Assembly (NCBI GenBank): GCA_014084085.1
Contig: NPFB01000016.1
Coordinates: forward strand, 27,495 to 91,494
Reading direction: 5' to 3'
Origin: Hondaea fermentalgiana
Lineage: Eukaryota > Sar > Bigyra > Thraustochytrida > Thraustochytriidae
DNA length: 64,000 nt
Part shown: positions 60,101-64,000 of the stretch, piece by piece
How positions within the stretch are numbered: the first letter of the stretch is position 1
Layout: each line of letters opens with the position of its first letter
Notes under the pieces: model-generated
The model's database searches: none
What the model saw: the letters and a program-made list of their open reading frames with translations, nothing else
What the model was told of the DNA's origin: nothing
Translations under genes and position numbers: made by a program

Positions 60101-63100
60101 ATCGCAGATTCTCGGCATGCTCAAACTTTGCGAGAGTTCGGCATCGACAGACGTGCCCCAGCAGCCCCTGAGCAGTGGGCTCGATGACCAGTCGTCCGAG
60201 ACCACCTTGGCAGGGATGAGCGACTCGGGAGGCGCCGCCGTAAATGGTTTGTGGCGCGCTGTCGCCATGCTCTTTCAGACCAATGACGAGTTCGCCGACA
60301 TGCTCTTGGATGAGGCAATTCTCTATTTGTCCATCACCGCCAAAAATACGCTCTTCTTTGAGACACCGCACCCACTATGTCCTGTCGAAGAGCTTGACGT
60401 GGGTGTCACCGACGCGAGTTCCGATGATGATATTGGCAGCATGTTAGGTTCCATGGACGGTATGAGTCACGCTTCCTCCGCTATGCACGTGAGCGAGCTG
60501 GTGAGCCCGCCTGCTTCACCGCGTCATCATCATGGCTCGACGCTTAGTCGTCGGTCCGGCTCGGCGGCCTCGGATGATGTGCGTCCACCCACGAGCGTTG
60601 GGACTGGAGTTGGGTCTTTTCGCTCAAATAGCGGCGGGGCCTCGCCGCAGCCCTCCGACGAGTCAGAGCCTGGATTCCCAACCGACGGTCTCCCCGCACC
60701 TCCGCCACTCGCACGCTCCAAGCGGCTTTCGGGAAGTCAACGATTTTGCATTCAGGGAGCATCGGGCCTTCTCGTCGAGTTTGACCGTCGGAGTTCGGTC
60801 ATTTCCGACGCGACCCAGGTCACCCTCTCGTACGACATTCAGGACCGCGAGGTCATCACTGTCCTTGGCGAAGGTGGGGCCGACACGTGGCGTCCGGTTG
60901 TCGTGAGTGGGGATACCTGCTACATGCACTGGAGCGTAAATCAGACTGATATTCTTGGTGCCCTGCAGCGCCTGGACGAGCTTGGTGTCGACATTGACGA
61001 AGTGGCGTGGGGCGTTGCTGTTCGCGTGCGTAGCCTCGAGGATGTTGCAAACGCCGATGAGATGAAAGTTCTGGAGCGACCCTTTGGCTGGCGCCTTCTG
61101 CAGGTCGTCGCGGAGAACCCGTCTCGCGTGCTCACGCGCATCAATTGCGGGGCGCCCTTTTTCCAAACGGCCGTCAGCTACTTGCGCACCAATCATCTTG
61201 CCTTCAAACCAGAGCTTTGCGAGGTCTTGACGCTTCTCGTTAAAGCTCGAATAAACGCTCGCGTGAACAGCAAGACCTCAAGCGCCTGGGACGCAATCAT
61301 GCGTAAGGGGCTCTACAAGCTTCATCATGACCTGCTCTTGCTCTTTGACGAGGTGGCAGAGGACGGTTTTACTTCTGTCTCTCCGTACTTTGTGTGCTTG
61401 CTTGAGCTTCTCGTACTTTGTCGAAATTTGTGGGCACTTCAAGATGCTCCGCTGCCAACGAACTCGCGCGGAAATGGAGCTACCAACCCTGTCTCTCCCT
61501 CAACGCAAGGCAATGGCAGGAGCGGGGGTTCCAAGGATGTGACCAGGTCGATCTTGAACGATGCCGGAACAAGGTCTGGGGCCCCGGCTCTCTTGGCAAC
61601 ACAAGACAGCATGGGGGCTCTCACGGAGTCGAACCCGATGGCAGAAGCATTGGCTGCGGAAGGCGCCCCTCATCTCAGACCGAATGGTGCGAATGGCAAT
61701 GGTCATGCGCGTGGTGAAGAGAAAGAGCAAAGCAAAAAGAGTTCCCGTGACGCGGTCCAGGGTATGATATCAAGCAAGACTCCAAAAGCCCCTCTATGCA
61801 CTCTTGTCGTCTTCGGCTGTCGAGAAAACTCAAAAATGGTCATGGACTGTGAGACATGTCACCTCACTGGACCTGACGCCGTGTGTCTCGCCTGTGCAGC
61901 CACGTGCCACGCGGGTCACGTGCTCCGGAATGAACGCACAACAACGGCGCCTTGCGGGTGCAGCATGCGGGGACCGGAGGCATGCGGGGCTCTGCGGCCT
62001 TTTGCAGACGTCTGGAAGATCGGACCCGCCGATCGAACGTGGTTCGATGTGGTGTGCCAGACTGCTGATGTGATTGATTGCATAAGCAATCAGACCCGGG
62101 CCCTTCCCTTGCCATTCATTCGCGAAGCATACCGAACATGCACAGATGGCAAGCTTTTGCGTCTGTGTCTGCGAAGTCTCGAAGAGTGCTTGCGGAGCGA
62201 GGTGCAAGATACATGGTGGGATCGAGACGCGCGACACATGTGGGCGAGCATGTTGGACCAGGGCATGGATTCCGTGGCAGAGGTTGCCTTTGGTCTCAAG
62301 GTGTTGGCGGGCTCCCTTTTGCCAGCCGCCTTTCAAAGCTGGTGGAAGGACCGCCAACGTGACTGGTTCAACAAGATCCACACCAATCAGGCGTGGGAGC
62401 TCGCCCAAGCCATGGTCCAACTAAACTTTGCTCTGAGCTCGACGGCGTGTTACCCCGAATGGGACGCTCGCCAGCAGAACTGGATTTCAACGCTCGCTGG
62501 CATTGCGGACCTTGGGGACGCCAACAGCTGCACGTACCTGCTGAGCGAAGACTTTCCGCGGCCCCAAGTTTATTTTCGGTGCACCACGTGCGGTGGGATG
62601 GAGGTGTGCGAAACATGCGCGGCCCGACACGCGCAGGCGGGCCACGACTTGATTGAAAACTCAGGTGCAGGCTTTTGCGACGAGAGAACGCAGCTTCCCC
62701 CGGAGCGGCGGAAGCCACGCGTTGCGGACTTTGAGTACCACTCGGGTCCGAATTTCGAGAGACTGCACGATTTGTATTGGATGAATCACGAAGGCGAAGA
62801 CGATGTGAGCGATGATCAAGTCCCTACGGAGCCGCGCACGCTTGCGGCGCTTCTCAATGTTCCGTTCGGACCCTTTGAGAGTTTACACAAAGGCCAAATG
62901 AGCTTGTCGCGGCTTCGCCCATGCTCACCAGAGGCGAATTCGAACCTGATGGAACGCTGTCTCGAGGGCATCCTCATTGAGCTTTTGAGCGTCAAGGAGG
63001 GCTGCGATCTGTTGTGCGTATCCTGCGACGCAGATCACGGCTTCTCACTGGCTCTCGGAAGCCTTTTGTCGAACGGGCAGCCGCCCTTTGGCAATGCACG

Positions 63101-64000
63101 GATCCATGGTCTCGTTGCTTCGGACGTTACGGCAAGGCGTGTCCGAAGTAATATGCACGTCCTACGCACAGACTTTGCGGTGCCACTCGGACCAATTGAT
63201 GTTTTCGTCGGGGACCTGTTGCCGCATGCGCGTGCGGTCTCCGACTTTGGTCGACGTGCAAGGAGGCGATATGCTAAGAAGCATGGATTTGTGCCTGATC
63301 ACATGCGTGAGAAGCGCGTCATTCCGGGTATGCTCTCTCGATATGATCGCATTTTCGTGACTGGAGTTTGCACTGAAGAACAGCTTGACGCGCTCTCGTC
63401 CTTGCTGCCCTTGGACGGCGCATTGTTGTGTCCCATGGTTGCTTCATTGCGCTATGGTATCTACGTGCAGAGAAATCACTTTACGGGCGAGTGTGAGCGC
63501 CGCACGCTTGCGCCTCTCTACGAAGACTCGCGTTGGTTCCGACGTGACATCGAGTCGCTCAAGCCAATTCTCCAAGAAATTCCAGACAACTATTGGGAAG
63601 TGGAGGGCGGTGCCTACGACACGCGCGTTGAGAACACTCGCCAGGGAAGGTCACATGGTCACGTGGCTCACCGCGATTCGCTGGACCTCATCGACATGGA
63701 GAGGCGGCAAGAACATGAGAGTCCTCCCGACCGAGAGACAGATGCTGCTACCGGTACTGGTGGCCAGCTTGACGGCCAAACGTTTGGTCACGATGCTTCT
63801 GCGGCTTCTGCTGCTGCTGCTGTGGCTGCTAGTCTTGGTGATAATGATGGTAGTGGAAGTGGTGGTGGTGGTGGTGGTGGTGGTGGGGTAGATGGCGATG
63901 AAGATAGAAACGGCCGCGAAAGGTATGGCACAGAAGATGACAACAAAGAGGGCGATGAGGACGACGACGTTGAAGGAAGTTTGGTGAATATCGATTCTGA
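51192..64000 (+). CDS. giant UBR-ankyrin protein with PIMT-like segment (runs off window)
   Basis: One frame without stop or intron from the ATG at 51192 to the window end, at least 4,269 codons. Order: Ser/Gly-rich start; one hydrophobic segment (about 70-91); four ankyrin repeats (about 104-260) and a coiled coil (to 315); a long helical, partly disordered body; a Cys-rich patch near 1487; an SH3-like segment (2102-2197); a CUB-like beta-sandwich (3184-3284) of the kind found in some giant ubiquitin ligases; a UBR zinc finger (3536-3591) with the C-T, T-C-H-L-T-G, C-x-x-C-A, C-H-A-G-H and C-G-C pattern of UBR4; a second Cys/His cluster (3797-3818); and a segment like protein-L-isoaspartate methyltransferase (about 3917-4097). 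Acidic/Gly-rich tail at the edge. UBR boxes recognise N-degrons; no RING, HECT or other E2-binding domain is visible before the window ends. Role inferred: N-degron or damaged-protein recognition. Confidence 0.85.
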   Translation, partial: MAGREHVGAQRVTGDVEMRDVHANSNAEGGSGSGGSSSSSSSASGSGNISSNRSRLSSESSSSAPTWRNVAYGATALLALGLLGGTGFALARKIVKFRAGRMSRARNDFLQAACDGDIDKLVDHIRAGRDLSCADKNGSNALMLAAWAGRREAVMILLHSSADVHAVSQHGWTALTYAARAGEAGTVEALLEWGADVNVVENTTGATPLMFAAFVGSLECVELLLSYGANPLSGTRQGALAFAFAEENGHEGIAGMLRHRTAEAQAEIQARKEREEALAARHKAKQAFMLRKKQEQAYFRRIEEQREKAAKERAAYLASFEGQMEMLSVGCYIPLNHATGRELVWVLMEKRWNRTAATAAQAPLRPRLQSMSASTDFEPIHKDLLRRRALNSLSRPMLNNVQAADSDSEEDAEEDSEEDLSDESMNDDSGQEDEDQDTDDGQSAKRSNHVHVRAPSSGSIRAHDRHQPPPSSLEGLLELVRPALEECMSKDPQTADPIYLERLQTAVKAVSFGENDLQGSPTWLDTNVYSTTDQAAYAALRILSGLGSMAASYSARLRDTSALSAARLRMPYFLQVEAHLLPPLAQILVLMTQLHAYSPPNMPHEIYHRAFRGALELVRAHLATIAVLRLETYTVRELLAVLGDALLVVALGNLPEPGDVKSNQHASSSACSQSSAMITKSSLSSTGESRSLIRNSSSSGENGTENLQSPAAMKRSTSGEDAGSTNSNSSNEEAIDGVRPSIHNGDTSRDLSGGAKSRNAGDTPRPAARDRDSDVEEEEGPATLASRIFANYLAVMSRSSQEEGRFLARLWKPTKDKRKLLLRQHISEAFQEQRAISYLVCEGADCPRPSSDVGAGRKRLARVLGVFDVQRSAGALVGRRPASNDLLRRKSSNLEEVDLRHSMTAGSGALRHPRTSSTMRRESLSNRVRVRSVLGEHSSGTNSTLLKRRSQALLTIQRAAKAFVAAGKTRSERRATVDSGAGAARHHKLDVQTGSLRSLDITTGTTASPRERKVIPLEDVEAALCSSTANLWQGRIPGRVAEWILDTRAIVTRGVHGLLVSDEPQRTVRADLREDAQAMADELAMGGFMPQELSLWQLSNPHVDASSGASSSSSGAASSRAGGAKLLQVLLDAIVENDDVDSAVVLRCLQDDLISRLLVILKARRERNDRPGPPLTPSGSDKVEKVLLDHCNKIFSACLQKCSREGGSDRAARARRSSTSSTRGRSSLGSASWRHDGDSDVAESRWQSSQISRLADQDIVQGEDQAAENGRWLIEDVVCELIERLVSLKDWHEGAEKLHAPLLDLLQASYTPGYIRTTVTVLLCAFARGRMRVVDFSSTINEPMERLLRGKLFSRPAQASPADQEAVEVFLQDLARTPAQPVHQSDAQALHALVSSRSEMRPMTMQSRGKPAVLEDVVRICAAAYLKHTGLAIFAYDAAYGLADLEPTKQNAKVNLLPKPVIDIWKAAWSATHTIISVHRDHQRIICAHEGCTHAAVAEDDGGWRCEVGHMSDTNKVEESQTYQEICADVAARARILLNQHADSRAMAMLTISMSQASDSDEESMGNDTSSRDTPGRISGLSGRLSNAPQFEQIAFDFGPMLKHAQYFIESSASDGIKPDSLELYLKAKFRHSRFRLAALDSVQSVFRSVLRIHARAQRQQSEFSLRSASTRDLGVAQSSNVLSVASSMRGERLSKKESLSDVTPAIGAPQAALDAVLAAVRDIYAAMPRPAGVAGHHPLDYQMPTDHAEAIQHASMDIMEMLLTVAEKNECVDEISLVLEVLQIISIRECDHEEVQDLHIVPRLIALLNRINADFNDPYLQGCVWSVFTRIALQAFFSPWLDSPLTSPRGDGTASASQMELSDDLDDEAVVEDGAAATDGSVDWQAGFDGLQCLLALTMYHEISKHVTTMQDPMDPRYESAERLCHGFVCLLGSLCCNRRIMRMFAGLFASPNAEEAPFRAGNLDTPRRASAEYAPASHLILALITCSSPRVQQLAIRLGWRLLLFCDASDMTPRLFRVAGSWALSLKPQTPSALSADLALECAGMLRNLAVKGRSTWRPAILRAAGAAAEEYLRTAPDCSQEVLYEFWTTLAVLDMSSPSTLRPGCRVKVVADASGLAGWNESKPNQEYGIVIRSSRRAASATRPNEMGALAGGLEPRSSISSYASETSSCMVILDSDAYRIPVKCDAEKVLPITILLEEFQDLFASLRGSSWLLRSVELFTTRFWSVSLQQDLVWSELKSMCMSVLHAWLSTDASHAIQTIAASGTPVWRNLVAICACPAPRSSLDSVDDIISTRQAMHDIKSVLGELAVSPMEAMMERARGKAERDAARKKAFAAAATAAARSATSSVASSQSSGNELQAPEPVTGVPLVANEERDAGTLVHASSRGSDGSKASDLGSEDDPFAKAIETTGEGAKAQTPSKASRPRLQQASPVQGQKSLLAEPVLAKGRRAALARQASTQMFASDIAESDGDSDTGHNTSMRDQKESGQDTGASAGEGAHTNVPPMLNGSSVDDSSGGPSSRDHHTEDDSNRIEYASTAPGAFEDPILTDTTSAQGSEPRTPTSPDGREVEGAPADGAQDRALDPVLAQRSNRTLRRSSSANTHRRERRHSSGAGSTHSQTGRRRSGSTGAAKKTVKFESPAAAVLQTPFREIDREERINYAFELQVERNRRRARMERKRRAARRLRTLSSSVARQQLASSSLPPRQLRQSQSGPPNDFDALDEGGHLEVDVQNEMDRGPFCLPDTPRGRDAAALPLPVELPTVDTMLSLPVSSQKQGGPGELGSQSLRLQPLRAVVREGTLLRVSQYETGVVKQVEQSTGGQELALVHICNSLTGMQTTKWRNIGDLELSEDIISDRYLLSPQDSGLRGTGGTGGGSPGLSAFSSPRGRRSSDGNGSTSGGSDGSSVGAGSESAKRKLSSELRQLFTRSAILNARRGAVAAISGSVGSASDTGQMQLLLGEAGGASQILGMLKLCESSASTDVPQQPLSSGLDDQSSETTLAGMSDSGGAAVNGLWRAVAMLFQTNDEFADMLLDEAILYLSITAKNTLFFETPHPLCPVEELDVGVTDASSDDDIGSMLGSMDGMSHASSAMHVSELVSPPASPRHHHGSTLSRRSGSAASDDVRPPTSVGTGVGSFRSNSGGASPQPSDESEPGFPTDGLPAPPPLARSKRLSGSQRFCIQGASGLLVEFDRRSSVISDATQVTLSYDIQDREVITVLGEGGADTWRPVVVSGDTCYMHWSVNQTDILGALQRLDELGVDIDEVAWGVAVRVRSLEDVANADEMKVLERPFGWRLLQVVAENPSRVLTRINCGAPFFQTAVSYLRTNHLAFKPELCEVLTLLVKARINARVNSKTSSAWDAIMRKGLYKLHHDLLLLFDEVAEDGFTSVSPYFVCLLELLVLCRNLWALQDAPLPTNSRGNGATNPVSPSTQGNGRSGGSKDVTRSILNDAGTRSGAPALLATQDSMGALTESNPMAEALAAEGAPHLRPNGANGNGHARGEEKEQSKKSSRDAVQGMISSKTPKAPLCTLVVFGCRENSKMVMDCETCHLTGPDAVCLACAATCHAGHVLRNERTTTAPCGCSMRGPEACGALRPFADVWKIGPADRTWFDVVCQTADVIDCISNQTRALPLPFIREAYRTCTDGKLLRLCLRSLEECLRSEVQDTWWDRDARHMWASMLDQGMDSVAEVAFGLKVLAGSLLPAAFQSWWKDRQRDWFNKIHTNQAWELAQAMVQLNFALSSTACYPEWDARQQNWISTLAGIADLGDANSCTYLLSEDFPRPQVYFRCTTCGGMEVCETCAARHAQAGHDLIENSGAGFCDERTQLPPERRKPRVADFEYHSGPNFERLHDLYWMNHEGEDDVSDDQVPTEPRTLAALLNVPFGPFESLHKGQMSLSRLRPCSPEANSNLMERCLEGILIELLSVKEGCDLLCVSCDADHGFSLALGSLLSNGQPPFGNARIHGLVASDVTARRVRSNMHVLRTDFAVPLGPIDVFVGDLLPHARAVSDFGRRARRRYAKKHGFVPDHMREKRVIPGMLSRYDRIFVTGVCTEEQLDALSSLLPLDGALLCPMVASLRYGIYVQRNHFTGECERRTLAPLYEDSRWFRRDIESLKPILQEIPDNYWEVEGGAYDTRVENTRQGRSHGHVAHRDSLDLIDMERRQEHESPPDRETDAATGTGGQLDGQTFGHDASAASAAAAVAASLGDNDGSGSGGGGGGGGGVDGDEDRNGRERYGTEDDNKEGDEDDDVEGSLVNIDS
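61797..61964 (+). other. UBR-type zinc-finger region
   Basis: Residues 3536-3591 of the giant protein. The spacing of Cys and His (C-T, C-E-T-C-H, C-L-A-C-A, C-H-A-G-H, P-C-G-C-S) matches the UBR4-like class rather than UBR1/2. Confidence 0.75.
62940..63480 (+). other. PIMT-like segment in the giant protein
   Basis: Residues about 3917-4097. A helix (L-M-E-R-C-L-E-G), a Rossmann-like strand-turn without the usual Gly-rich loop (C-V-S-C-D-A-D-H-G), then D-V-F-V-G-D, Y-D-R-I-F-V-T-G and a L-P-L-D-G-A-L-L-C-P strand follow the order of protein-L-isoaspartate O-methyltransferase. The SAM-binding loop is degenerate, so catalysis is doubtful. Confidence 0.5.

Overview
This window is nuclear DNA from a protist, not a prokaryote. 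The genes are long, mostly intronless and fairly GC-rich. They encode strictly eukaryotic proteins: the autophagy modifier ATG8, GINS subunit PSF3, BCNT/CFDP1, ZNF598/Hel2, KCTD-type BTB, CFAP20-like, Popeye, myo-inositol oxygenase and a GOST-type seven-pass membrane protein. Two genes carry GTGAGT...AG spliceosomal introns. Few introns, dense genes on both strands and a CFAP20-like protein (suggesting a flagellated stage) fit a stramenopile, possibly a thraustochytrid (Labyrinthulomycetes). That placement is inference. A block of exactly 100 N (34982-35081) is a scaffold gap that truncates the genes on both sides.

Layout. 0.6-5.3 kb: two head-to-tail SLC34-type Na+/phosphate cotransporter paralogues (minus). 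6.9-9.4 kb: a GOST/Lung-7TM protein (minus) divergent from a small protein with two UBA-like repeats (plus). 10-16.3 kb: ATG8, a Popeye-domain protein and myo-inositol oxygenase (all minus), then a divergent disordered acidic protein; the shared intergenic region holds a four-copy 13-bp element and a doubled CACGTG motif. 16.9-24.3 kb: a class I methyltransferase with one intron and an 1,890-residue LRR/Ser-Glu/poly-Pro protein (plus). 24.5-27.2 kb: GINS PSF3 (minus) and CFDP1/Swc5 (plus, one intron). 27.4-35 kb: a 1,452-residue MSP-TPR-ubiquitin-like protein and a gap-truncated coiled-coil protein (minus). 35.1-39.5 kb: a kinase-like 3' fragment, a tandem cathepsin X/Z-like protein whose first domain has lost its catalytic cysteine, and a ChrR-type cupin. 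40.1-50 kb: ZNF598/Hel2 RING ligase, a membrane-anchored RING protein, a KCTD-like BTB protein, a CFAP20-like protein and a P1B-2 Zn/Cd/Pb ATPase with cysteine-rich 45-residue repeats.

51.2 kb to the window end: one uninterrupted reading frame of at least 4,269 codons, still open at position 64000. It combines a predicted membrane segment, ankyrin repeats, a coiled coil, a long helical/disordered body, an SH3-like segment, a CUB-like beta-sandwich, a UBR-type zinc finger, a second Cys/His cluster and a segment resembling protein-L-isoaspartate methyltransferase (PIMT). I know of no described protein with this architecture, and it is the strongest candidate for something new here.

The genes do not form a pathway cluster. 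Four proteins relate to ubiquitin or ubiquitin-like chemistry (giant UBR protein, ZNF598-like, RING, ATG8), and three more carry domains often linked to it (KCTD-type BTB, UBA-like, Ubl). No rRNA, CRISPR array or transposon was recognised. No tRNA was seen by eye, but covariance models could not be run.
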